64,000 bases of DNA from Amphimedon queenslandica. Taxonomy: Eukaryota; Porifera; Demospongiae; Haplosclerida; Niphatidae. The notes below the pieces were generated by a model that saw nothing but the letters and a program-made list of their open reading frames with translations, made no database searches and had not been told where the DNA came from. Numbering within the stretch: position 1 is the first letter of the stretch; each line of letters opens with the position of its first letter. Location: contig NW_003546260.1 of the NCBI RefSeq assembly GCF_000090795.2, positions 352,528 through 416,527 on the forward strand. The letters are read 5' to 3'. Positions 35,105 to 49,260 of the stretch are shown in pieces. Made by a program: the position numbers and the translations under genes.

Positions 35105-38100
35105 ATGGAGGATTCAGGAGGTGGGTTGCTGTTGTTATCATTTCATCGAGAGCTTGAACATATATTGAAGTCATCGAAAAAACATATGTAAGATAACTAA
35201 ATAAATATTATTTAGGCAGCTCGTTTGTATAAAGCATGGTGCAGTTGGACTGCAATGTATATTTTTTACATTATGTTCATGTAATAATTACTTTTATGGA
35301 GTAATAAAATCAAACAATTGACTACCTTGGCTGTCAATTTTAATTTGTTGAACACAGGTTTGTACAAAATTTTAAAGAGTAGCACTGCCATTTATTTTAG
35401 TATTGCTGGAACGTTGTTTGATTTGGCTTGTTGCCCAAGCCATGGTACTGCATATTAGTGTGTATTCACTACACAAGTTTCTCTGATTTGGCATTGCCAT
35501 AAATTTTTTTTGGAATTAATTTTTGGAATTTGTTGAATTTGCAGAATTTGACAAATTAGAACTTTGTTGGTGGTATATCTGTGTTTCAGCGTGTACATGC
35601 ATATTCAGTACACACATGTATATACATGTACCATTAAAGTTATATAATTTTCTAATGCAGTTGTACATGTACATGCACATGTATGTGTGTGTATCCTTTA
35701 CATTAGTACTGTACATGACTGTGCATGTATTTATACCAATAATTTTGTCAGAATCACACCTAATTGTGTGTTGCCTTGTTCTCTTGCAACAGAATATAAT
35801 ATGCTTGATACTGTTTTGAGTGACACAGAACAATCCAAGGTGTCATTTTGTCATCTTGTTTGTCGTGTACAACTTTTATTTAACTTGGTTGTAAAGCCCC
35901 TTACATGTTGTAGTTCATAGTCTAATAGTCTAATATTTTTAAAAAGAATGGAAACAACTTCATGTAGTACATTGTATGTGCATATAAATGTATTTAGCAA
36001 TAAAGGCCTTCATACACAAGGCAACTTGTTGCTAGCAAAATTTGTGGTTACGGTAATTTTGTAAATAACATGAGGCCAAGAATAGACCACTTTTGGCAGC
36101 ATGTTGCTTGGTTGCTAGCATTAAGTTGCCTTGTGTATAAATACCTTCAGAGATTTCTTTCACAATTAAATCTCTTGAAGTACATGTTGATGGACATGTA
36201 CACATAAGCAACTTGGTTTATTTCATTGATTGCTAGTCTACTGATAGACAACAACATGAAAAAACTATGCATATAAATGTAGTATAAATAAGTATTGTTT
36301 TCAGATATTGTATATGTACATGTACGTATAGTATATACTAGTAATGACACCTGCCAGTATGTACAATATACATGTACATGCATGTTCAATGAATGTATTG
36401 GTGTATACATGTTCTTGTATATTATGTAAATGTATATGCACATGTACAGGTAACTATAGTACATGCATGTACAGTGTACATGTATATAATAATTTTCCTT
36501 TTCATTCACGTAGGAGTAATAGATTGTTTTCTTTGTTAAGTAAATATGAGACAAAATTGAGCAATTCGGTGTATCAGTATCAGCTTTTGAAGCTAGGTGA
36601 TGAATTGAGCAGAATGAAGGTAAATAAAATGATAAAATGTTTCATTGCATTTTGTTCTTTAAGTTTTATAATCTTGCCATTAATCATGGCTATGGGCGAT
36701 ATTTAAGAACTATAGTAACAGATCCTAGCAATGTATTGCTCACAATTAATGAGTCAAAAACTGAAAGTCAGCTTACTTTAACAGTGAGGTTTCTTAATTT
36801 TTAAACATTATTTTATCTTCTTGACAAACTATTCTAGTTACGAGCTGTCATTGGTATTGGATATTGTCAATATTATGCTGTAATATGTGCAGATGAGTTA
36901 TTTAAAGTGAGATAATCATTCCATTGCATGTACATGCACATGTACATTGTACAGTACACAATCTATGCATAATTATTATACATTTACATGTACCATAGTT
37001 ACTGTAAGATCAAAGGGACCGCCAGGTGGTACATAGGCCATGTACACCTAACCGCTGCCAGTTAACGATATTCACTGCAAGATAATGAGATTCATTGGAG
37101 TGTGTACATCTGTAATGAGATTCATTGGGTGAGTTTATCTGTAATGAGATGCAGGAGCGATCTGCGCATGCTCAGTATCCAGCACATGGCAGAAAATGGC
37201 AGCATTGTAGTAGGCTAGACCCAGCCGTTCGCCACTGTATTGACAAAAATAAAGCTCGTGCAGAGATAAATGCTACGGAGAAGTTCCAAGAAGGCCTTTA
37301 TTGTTCTGTTAAGAAGTAAAAGAGAGGGATAAGACTTTGATCTCCCAGCAAACGAGCAAAACGCGCATCCGTCCCTGGTAGATCCCATAGATCTTACAGT
37401 AAATATAGCACATATTATATGAACCATGGTTTCTCGGTGAGTATCAATAATGTAAGACCTTCGCCCCTCGATGTCTGCCCTCGGCTTCGCCTCGGGCAGA
37501 CATCTCTGGGCTCAGGTCTTACATTACTGATACACACCTCGAAACCATGGTTTATATAGTACATGTACATGTAAATGTGCTTATATTGCACTTTGAATGG
37601 ATACCTGAAATCCTTCCAGTGTGATTTTTTGTGTCTACATGTATATACATGTACATGTACATTAAAATTTTAAATTAGTTCACATTGTGTATTATGTATA
37701 GTTCCTTGCAACACGTGAATTGGGTGTTGCCATTCTTCAAAACATGGAATACTGTTTACAAGCTGGATTACAATATGGGAATCTTTATTGGCTGGTTTAT
37801 AATGCTGTAACTTTGAGTTACTGTATTGCTAGGATGTTACTTTCTGTTAACCTTCACAAACATGTATGTTAATTCATATGATTTATCTTAGATAAGGTTG
37901 AATTTGTATTGTTAAACAACAGGTGTTGAAGCCTTTGCTGTGGAGTTGTGTTGCAATGGAGTCTTGTATCCCATTATTGACAGTAAAATATTTACCACTA
38001 AGAGCTACATTGTACTGCTCTGTTTGTGCTTCCTACTATGCTTTGCAGCAGCCTGCTGAAGCTGAAGTTTGTTGATATAATATAAAATTTGAGCAATAAT

Positions 38101-41100
38101 GCTACCTTTTATGTAGTTGTTTGCTCGTAGGTCTTTAGACAAAATTCATCAAATGGCCCAGATTGAATCTTTAACTAATTCAAATATTCTAAGTAGTAAT
38201 AAAATTTTTACTGAAGCAACTTTAAAGGTACAATAATATGTGTGTTATTTTTTATTTCAGATTTTTTTACAGCTTGGAATAATGGTATTTAAAAGATCTG
38301 TTTTAGAAACACACAAAAAGACCAAATCTGTATTGAGACCCAAGTTCCGTCCAACTATTAAAGATCTAATACAGGTATTTTATAGTTACATTTACATGCT
38401 TCTGTTAATAAATTGTCATTAGTCAAATTGGCCGCGTTCTTCAACTGAGAAACTTCTTGATGAAATGTTTAATGGCCATTCTGCACATTATTTGGCTATT
38501 TTAGAAACACTTTCTATCTCTGTTTTGAGACCTTTTGACAAGAAGCAACCACAACCTGTAACAGAGTTAGATGAAGACACTGTAACTGATGTCTATCAAG
38601 AATTACTGACTGCTGGAGTAGACTTATCATTAAAAGCATTGGAAATTGGAGAAACTAGTGAATCATTGTTAAATTTAGCTGTTCAAGGTTAGACTATTGT
38701 ACATGCATGTTTGATGTACTCTAGATGACAATTATACATATCATCATTGTCATGTACATATTTTTATTTTTAGGGAGTAATAGTATTCCTATCAGATCAA
38801 TTGTGAAGTTCATTCATCTCTGCTATCAGTTAGATTGTACAGAGGCTGTTTCCATATTAGCACAAACTGTTGTTAACCTACAAAGTGATTGTGTTGTTAG
38901 TATTAAAATTTTATTAGCTGTTGATGAAATTCGTGAACTTATAAAACAAGGTACTGAAGATAAAAAGAGTAAGTATTGAGATTTTAATGTAAATCACATT
39001 AAGTACATTTCAGTTTTGGACAGTAGTGTTTCTTTGTTGGATTTTATCTGTACTGTTTCCTTTGATAATCCTGTAACACGTAATGTTCTATTTGATTCGT
39101 CTCTAATCGTATGGGAAAGAATTTGTGACACTTATAAAGGTTTAATTTCTTCTAATAGCAGCTGTTTTAGGTCCCTTTTGAGTTCATCTAAAGTAAAATT
39201 TTGATATCTTGGCTGTTTTAAATTTTTTCTTTTATGCATATACATGTAGTTCCTCGATTTATTGAAGAAAATGATTCTTCTATTTACTGGTGTTAGTTTG
39301 CCATTTTTTGATCCATTGTTGTATTGTGAAGTCGTACTAAAGTATATTTTGCTTCTGGAAGCATATGTTGGCTTGCCAGTCTCAGCTACAAATAAACATC
39401 ATGATGGTTGGTTTATCCCTTACATTCTTTATTATATTTATACTAAATTTAGGAGCTTCTTGTGTTAGTTATGACCGTAGTCAGTTGTTGTCTTGTTTAG
39501 AAATTGTTGAGAACTCCTTGAAGAATGTTTCTTCTGTTATAAAATCAGGCACTTTTGCTACAAATATGCTAATCCAGTGCCACACTGAATTGTGTAATGC
39601 ATTATGGCGATTGAAAACTAAGTTAGCTTCAACTGCACTTCCTGAACGTAAGTGAAAAAATTTTTGTTTTAATGGCTATGATTTGGATACCTTAGGTCCT
39701 ACCGAATCTTTAAAAAAACCTTCAATGTTACCTCATATGGTCAAGCAAAGACAAGAAAAATTGGAAGCCTGGCAAGAGGTGAACATACATGTGGTTCAAA
39801 AATGTTGTTAGAATACTGTTGTGTAGATTGCTGGCTCTGTTGATACAAGTAGTCCTGTTCCTACTGAAGCTAGCCTTAAAGATGAGTGTGGTGTTGATCG
39901 ACAGCAAATTTCTCTGCTGTTAATTAATTTGGCAATGCATTTTCCTCAAGAGAAACAGTCACAGTTTTTAAAAGTTAGAAAATACTTTATTGTATCAAAT
40001 GTACAATATTATTGTACTAATAGGATGCTGTTGCTCATCTTTCTTCAGTTAAAAATGAATCTGCTGATCCAACCTCAAATGCTTCTGTACCATGTGCACC
40101 TATTCTTTTGGAGCAATCTTCTACGGAAATGACTTTCATTCCAGCTCCTTTTGATGCTGCTGATGTGGCATATTTTGCTTTATATGGATGCATTGCTACT
40201 AGTAACAGAAGTAAAGTTCGTCTCAGTGACTATAATTTTCCTGGTTTGGGAATAGAGGTACAGGTAGCTTTTTATTTTAAATTTAATGTATACATGTACG
40301 TACATGTATAATAACTCAATATTAATGGCATGCATTTTATTGTTAGGTTGTGGCACAGACAGGCTGTACTTTACATGTTTCTGGCCTTCAGCCCTATTCA
40401 AAGTATATATTTGCTGTTGCTGCTTATGGTATGCAAGGACAGTTAATTGGAGACAGTATTGGCTTGTCAACAAAACCCATATTGGCATCCTGTCCTCTTT
40501 CTGATTGTTTAATTTGGGGATTTGTGTCTCAGACTGCTTTTCAGTTAAATAACTTTGCTCTTGCTGTTCAGAGTTCTGATGTACTATGGAGTTACTTTGT
40601 TGATCAACAGGATGTTGAATGGTCATCCGTACTGCAGTATCGGTATGTTTTATTTTTATTTTTATTAAAAATTATAGATGCATGTTACAGTTTGAAGGAA
40701 AAAATTGTAGAGGAATCTCCACTCTCTTTGCTACACTTATTCACAACTAGTGTTTTAATTTGTGTACAAGCTAGCTTGAAGGATTGTGATATTTTTCCCA
40801 CTTCGACATTTCAATCAATATTGTCATTTGAAAGCAGACGCATGAATTTAATTGAAAAGCTTTGTATTGCCTTAAAAGTGTCAGCTAAAATTAATGATCA
40901 CTCTTTGAGCCTGCAAATTGTGGTTCTGCTTTATGTGTTGCTGGTTCCCTATATGCAACACTTTATATTTAACTATCATTTAATAGAGGTTAGTATATAG
41001 ACGTAATTTTTTCTTAACTTATATGTACATTGGTATAGATTCTACTTTTATGTCATGCTGTGTTGCAAGAGTTACCTGATAATCTCCTAACAAGCAAATC

Positions 41101-44100
41101 AACTATATCAGGAATTCATCACATGATTTCCTCTTTAAGTTTCTGTCTGGTTAAGGTACATTGCATATAAATAATTGTTGCTGTGATTTGGTTATTTTTT
41201 AGTTTGTATCCAGTTTTAATGAATCCTCATTAGCTTCAACACTAGCAGAAAATAGTAGATTTTTGTTGACTCTTACACTGCCCTCAAATGTATCTCACCG
41301 TATTTCATCTGCTAATGCTTCTCTGCAAAATCCTTCATTGTTATCTTCAACATCTACTGCTCTGACTTCTACGATGAGTTTTGCATCTCAGAGCTCAGTT
41401 GTCCCTCAGACAATTGATAAGTCTTACCGCCAGCAACGAAGGAAAAGAAGGAAAGCATTAACTTTAAGCGATGATATCCCTGATGAAGCTAAAAGTTTAC
41501 AATATAAAGCATTAGGAGCATACTATATGTGTACTTTGGGTATGTGCTTTCACTTTGTTTTTATTTGTACATGTAAATGCCTTCTTATTAGAAATGAAAC
41601 CTATAGAGGAACTAGATTTAACGGGTCAAGAAGATCCTGTTTTTCTTCATATTGCCATAAAATCATTGCCTGTGCAAGCAGCATACAAAGAAGGTACATG
41701 TAGATTTTGATTTTTTATACTGTGATTGTGTGGCTCCAGTGTTAAAGTTTAAAAGGCGACCACAGTACTTGGAGTACTTTGTACATCTTTGTGGAAAAGT
41801 AATGAAAGAAGGAAAGGGTGATTTGATTTGTAATTGGTCTTCTGATGTGTTTTTGTGGCTATCGAAGTAAGTTACATGTGTACATTAGTACATGCACATA
41901 TTTTTTTTAATAGACGTAATGAAATATTGCTGTCGACAAAAGCTTCTCAAATACATAAATCAGATCAGCCAAAGGAACCACCTTTGCCACCAAAGAATCC
42001 AATAGCCCAAGCAGCTGGACCTAGTGGATCATCGAGACAGCAACATTGCCTTTCAAGTGAAAACAGTTCCAGAAAAGCTATAACTTCTGCAGGAACCAGT
42101 CGTTCCAAATCTGTTCAAAAAGCAGAAACGGTATTTTATTGCATAGAGAGTACAGTACATGTTTAACTGCAATAATACAACTCTAGTGTCTAGCTGTACT
42201 GAAGCAAAGAATTACACGTGATGACCTTGGTGCAAAAGCTATAGCTGTGTTACAGAGCTTACTTCCATCGTTATGGCGGGCTTCTCATTGCCGAAGGAGA
42301 CTACGTTTAGCTTGTATTGAGGAACATTCTTGGAGAGCTCAAGTATGTAAATTTACTCTGATTGTGCTGTTATATTTTATTTTTATTAGGCCAATATACT
42401 TCTTGCATCATGTCTTTTAGATCGACTATGCAATTCATTTAAAAAAGACTTGCCATTTAAGTATTCTAGGCTGGATGTTGAAGGCTTTTTTCTGGAGGAA
42501 ATGCTTCTCCCCTATCCACCTTGTATGCCTAGTCATGAAAGAAGTAATGTTCAAGAAAGAAATGAGGATCATGTTGTTAGACTTTTGAATCAGATGTTTG
42601 TGTGCTATCAAAGAGCTTCAGTGAGCTTATACATGTTCATGTGCAGACATGTCTAGGTTTTTTATTGGTTAGGTGTTGAGCTCTCGTGGTGAATGTTGGG
42701 TACTTCTTGTCAATGCCTGTCGCGGATTATGGAATGGATTGACTATTCTGCACAATTTTGTCAGCAAAACTAGTACCTGTAAGTTAACTACATGCATTAC
42801 TCATATTTTATATTGATACAGGTACTTTAACCTTGTCTCAGTTGTATGGCCTTTCATTAAAAGCATTATATATGCAGTCTTTGTTGTTGACAGATATGCA
42901 TTTATGTGTAGACAATGGCAGCACTGTACATGTATGTTAGCCTTAAACTAAATTAATCGTATAAAATTTGTATTCAGATTAGCAATCAAAGATTGTACAG
43001 TACTAAGTTCCTTAAACAGTTTGTACTTCTGGCAATTCAAGTTTCTTTTGTAAATCATCACTGGGAGAAAGTTCTTGCCCTTAGTGAAAAGGTTCTTTCT
43101 GTTATAGAGTAAGCTGCATTACCTTGCCAATCACAGTAATTACATTTGAATTGTATTTGTATAATACTTGCAGCGTGTCAGACCTCTTAAATCCTGTCAT
43201 TGTAAAGGCAAGACAGCAATTAGCTCAAAGAATCAAGATTCATTCTAGACATTTTCAGCAAAAACCAATTGATCCTGCAGCCCATCTTGATGTCCTTAGT
43301 TATGACCTCTATGATAAAGTTGGCCATTCTCTTGGAATGACAAATATGTGCCTCAGTAATGATGTCAATGAATTTTCTTCATCTAATAGAGCTGCATCTG
43401 TTGCCAAAGAAAGTGGAGAAATTTTGCTTTTACAGGCACACAAATTACTTATAAAGCTTCTTAATAGACATAGGATTTCTGATACTGTTGTTCCTTCTGC
43501 TGACATTAAAAACATTTTTGTCACATACCATGAAGCATATGACAGACTTGTTGAAGCTAATAGGATAAATCTTGCTGTACAGTGCTTGTTGATAATGGGG
43601 AATTTGATGTATATGACTAGTCAGTTAAAGTAAGACAGTTCATTTTAGAGATACAAGTACATGTACATGTATGTACTTTTAAATTATTTCTTCTTAAGAT
43701 TGGCTTGTTACTGGTGGAAGCTTGGTCTTAAGAAAGTGTTAAAATGTGAGAATCCTGCAAATGAATGGAAGAGACTCTCTGGCTGCAAACTTGATGAATT
43801 TTCTTGCATAATAGGTGGTGTATTGTCGAGTCACATAGCAAAGTTAGTACATGCATGTATACAATATGATAATTATTCATTCTAATAGGTATGTTTGTAC
43901 TACAGAAGTTAATGTTCGATTAGATTATATTCTTTTGGCTGTTGTACTTTTTAAAGTATGAAACTTTTTGCACACTGTTGTCATAAACATTTGTGATTAC
44001 TGTATAGTGGGTTAATTTCAAGGATAATAAATTTCGCGAATGACCCGTGTCCCGAAGTTTGCTGAATTAATTTTTGCAAATTTTCACTATTCTGCCATCT

Positions 44101-47100
44101 TTTATCGTATTAAATTGATTTTCAAGGAATTTAATTTCGTGAATTTTGAAAAATTCGCGAAATTCGCAAAATTTGTTACCCTCGAAAATAACCTGCTATA
44201 CTGTGTTACTAGTAATTTCTGGCTTCTATAACTGGTTAGCATTGTTCAATTAATTTTTTTCTCCCATATAGAATTTTATACAACACCATTCATTACTTTT
44301 TCCAGAAAAGGATATTAGCTTTATTGGTTTCAATATTACTATTGGAAATAAGCTTGAACACAAGGTCTTCAACTTTATTGATGCATCCTGCCTTCTTTGT
44401 TCGCTGCAGTTTATTGCTAAGGAATTAGTTTATAGCCAATATTCACTGGAAGTGCTACCAATAGTTTGCCTTTATGAATCTGTTGCCTATAACTGTGCTC
44501 GTTCTGTAGAGCATACGGTGCTAGCACGCCTACTCAAATTACAATCATTAGTTCAGTTAGGATTCTTCAGTACTGCATTTAAATTGCTGCTTAATTTGAT
44601 TACTGGAAATCACTTACCTCAATTGGTGTGTGAATTCAACTTCAACATCAGTAACATTAACATATCGAGTGAGTTTGATGATCAGTCTTTTATCAACAGC
44701 ACTCAGAACTTAAAGTTCCTAAGTTTACTAACTGAAAAACAAGTTCCAATATCATTAAAGGAAATTTATGGCAGCTGTTCATATAATGAACTTATTCTAT
44801 GTAAAGCGTTAATATTTATCAAGTTGGCAGCAATGCATAATGATATTCCAGAATTTGAATTAAGAAAAATTCAGCCTCTTGGGAACACAACTGTTTCTGG
44901 CGTGAAAGCTGTGTTACTCAGTACTGCTGAAAAGGTACTGTATGACCTTATAAATGACAAAACTTGTAAGTAGGCATATTTAATTACCATATTTTTATGT
45001 TTTAATTTTTTCTTACAGATGTGCAGCATTTCACAATTTATGTCAGATCGCATCAATTATTAGCAGAAATTTCACTTTCATTGTGTCAAGGATTAGCTGC
45101 AACTCAAATTTCTTTAGCTACATTAAGAGTTATGCAGAAAGCATCGTACAACTTTGACCTACGAATGTGGTTACATTCTCGATTACTTTTATTGAAGTCC
45201 TTGATACAAATTTTGCCATGTCAAGATAATCCATTAGTTTTTGAGGAATTTTTCTCAGTAGCCTCTAAGGAATGTGTCTTGTATGGTGATTATGAAACTA
45301 GCTGCCACTTACTATTCACTTCTGCCTTCTATCATTATATTATCCAGCCTCCAGCAGTTGAAGAGGTTACCTCTTTTGTTCAGTCTTGCATTGACTTATT
45401 AAATCATTGCAAAATATTATCATCATCAGCAAAGTGCCTCAAAGTCAATGCTATGCTGCTTATGGCAGAAATTATGTCAAGAAGTACATCATTAGAGAAA
45501 ATGAAAGCTATTTATAGTGGTATTATAAAAATTTTGAATGATCAAGTAAGTTTCAATATTATGTGTCTATTGATCATTTTATTTTTTGTAGCTACAAGAA
45601 CTTTCCAATGATGTTACTAGTTGCTTATGTTTGGATAATTGTTATAATTATCAACTCCCACTGTTTGTTGAAGCACACTTAAGGTTAATTCAGTTAGATT
45701 TAGCTGATGGTACCAGCATTAGCTCTGTTAAATTGCTGCTGGAAAAAGTCACTGCAGTTGCTAAGCACTCAGCAATGTCATGTGACAGCATGCTCTCTAC
45801 TCTGGCATTTGTCAATGCTTCTTTGCTTGTGAAACATGACGTCAATGAAGCAGAAAGCAGTTCTATTTTGGCAGAAGCATTGTCGTATGCATTACCCTTT
45901 GACTATTATCTTCTGTGTAAGATTTACTGTTTATTTACCCAAGAGATGTCTTCACATAAGTATAGTTTTGAAAACAATTGTTTGGTAGCTACAAAAAGTG
46001 AGCATACATATCATGGATGGTGTGCTCTCAAATATGGTGCCGATATACATGATAAACTAGAAAAGTTGCAGCATCTGACATGTGATCTTTACAGCAGTCG
46101 CACAACCGCTATACCGTCTAAAATTGAAGTTCCTGTTGCTCTTCTTGACATGAGCAATATAGCTCCTGCATTAGAGGGCCTCATCACTAATACTGATGTT
46201 CCAAGTTTGGATACACTTCTTCCTTTCTCTCAAAAATGTACTTCAAGAATTTCATGGTTTTGCCTTCTGGCCAACTTTCAGCATTTTTTGAAACACTGTT
46301 TTCTTACTAAATCAGATCTATTTGGCCACTTACATCATTTTTCTTGTACCCTGTTACCCAAAGCTAAATTATTATTTAACTTTCTTTCATCTAATTGTCC
46401 AACCTTTCGACTTTGCATCCCAGAAAAGTCATTTATGTCTATTATTCAGCACATTTCCAATACTGATAGTGAGCCAAAATGTGTAACAAATTCATGTTTG
46501 AAAGCTGGGGAAAAAGAAGTGACAGTTTTGTGGATAAATGATACCAATAAAGTTCAAGGCTTTGTAGGCCTTAATGGAAAGGTAGTACATAGTTTCGATC
46601 CCTCTGTGTCTGTGCAAGCAATGGAGATTGAATTATACAGTTTTTGTACAACCCCAAGTAAATTACGTAAACTACGAACAATGTGGTGTGATTTAGCGAA
46701 TGATTGTGCTACTTATCTGACACAACAAGCACTCCGTCCCCTTTCTCGTTCTCCATCACGAATGAGACAACGTGCCCTTGAGCAGTCAAAGCAAGTCCCA
46801 CCATCAGATCTAACTGTATGTTGGTACTTTATGTTGGTACAATCTTTTATGTATTATATTAAACCTGTAGGAAGCTATTAACAGTGCCGTTGGTTTACTT
46901 CTGGATACTTTTGATCTTCCTAAGGCATTGCAGGTACAATACAATACTATCTAATAATTTTATCATTACTTAAACAGAACATTTTACATGTTGAAGCTCA
47001 CATGGTCTCTAGTATTTCACAAGCTCTAAGACCTGCTATTGTAACAACAGAAAAAGGAGAAGCATATCACTTCTTTAAAACCATACTTTCTGGTAAAAGT

Positions 47101-47136
47101 ATTACATTTAAGTCAACAAAACATAAGGATTACTAA
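35105..47136 (+). CDS. CFAP54: CFAP54, central-apparatus ciliary protein
   Basis: A long gene of roughly 35 exons. The first exon is provisional (MEDSGGGLLLLSFHREL at 35105-35187) because its link to the next sure exon (36514-36619, SNRLFSLLSKYETKLSNSVY) is not in frame as I read it. From there exons follow cleanly: 36664-36783, 36838-36906, 37702-37863, 37923-38066, 38117-38227, 38261-38374, 38423-38687, 38774-38969 and onward to 46809 and a stop at 47134-47136. Family blocks: LLWSCVAMESCIPLLTVKYL, LRATLYCSVCASYY, LFARRSLDKI, VFKRSVLETHKKTKSVLRPK and TEKLLDEMFNGHSAHYLAIL. A fibronectin-III-like segment (GCTLHVSGLQPYSKYIFAVA, 40350-40490) is also typical. CFAP54 scaffolds the C1d projection of motile 9+2 axonemes; in a sponge that would mean choanocyte flagella. 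Mostly alpha-helical. Confidence 0.92.
36003..36147. mobile_element. Foldback MITE in CFAP54 5' region
   Basis: AAGGCCTTCATACACAAGGC, then AACTTGTTGCTAGCA, is mirrored by TGCTAGCATTAAGTTGCC, then TTGTGTATAAATACCTT. 35-bp TIRs with a very short centre; DNA-transposon remnant. Confidence 0.75.
36307..36490. repeat. TACATG/ACATGT-rich tract
   Basis: Dense irregular runs of TACATGTACATG and related palindromic words. The same motif recurs near 28215, 37560-37670, 60820 and 61430-61480, always in introns or intergenic DNA. Confidence 0.6.
36999..37403. mobile_element. Possible inverted-repeat element with TTACTGTAAGATC ends
   Basis: TTACTGTAAGATC at the left and GATCTTACAGTAAA at the right are inverted. 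A related sequence (TGTAAGATCAAAGGCACTGC) sits in a PBRM1 intron near 16230. The interior has repeated GAGATTCATTGG words. Confidence 0.45.
37422..37553. mobile_element. Near-perfect palindromic foldback element
   Basis: AACCATGGTTTCTCGGTGAG, then TATCAATAATGTAAGACCT, is mirrored by AGGTCTTACATTACTGATAC, then ACACCTCGAAACCATGGTTT. The centre holds a GC-rich second hairpin (TGTCTGCCCTCGGC / CCTCGGGCAGACA). It lies in a CFAP54 intron. Confidence 0.75.
43998..44205. mobile_element. MITE, CCGTATAG family
   Basis: TACTGTATAGTGGGTTAATT at the left, with CGAAAATAACCTGCTATACT at the right. The interior has the TTTCGCGAAT / AATTCGCGAAATTCGC palindromic vocabulary. It lies in a CFAP54 intron. Confidence 0.75.
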
Positions 47137-47316
47137 AAATATTATTAGCAAAAATTAATAACCAACATAAAATTAATTGTTCTTTTGTTTAAGAAAGTTG
47201 TTAATGTTACATTGTTATTGATAGAGGGAGGGATCCTTTTGAAACAATTGAATCTCGTCCCATACCATTTCTTAATAGAAAATTATAAGTAATTATTACA
47301 TTAGATTACTTGCTGA

Positions 47317-49173
<1,857 letters not shown>

Positions 49174-49260
49174 ATCTCAAGAATTTTGTACACACCCAAC
49201 AGCACACCCAAAATAGTCAGGGCGTGGCAATAGATCTACAATATTAATACAAGTCTAAAG
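49174..49260. promoter_or_regulatory. Shared promoter of the two p38 genes
   Basis: 87 bp between opposing ATGs. No CACGTG; AGGGCGTGGC (GC-box-like) is the only notable motif. Confidence 0.65.

Noticed and set aside
35687-35920. Candidate second exon of CFAP54 (EYNMLDTVLSDTEQSK)
   Set aside because: It has a good acceptor but its phase fits neither the provisional first exon nor the next sure exon, so I left it out of the model.
36307-36490. CRISPR-like or satellite array
   Set aside because: The repeated words are short, irregular and palindromic with no constant spacers.
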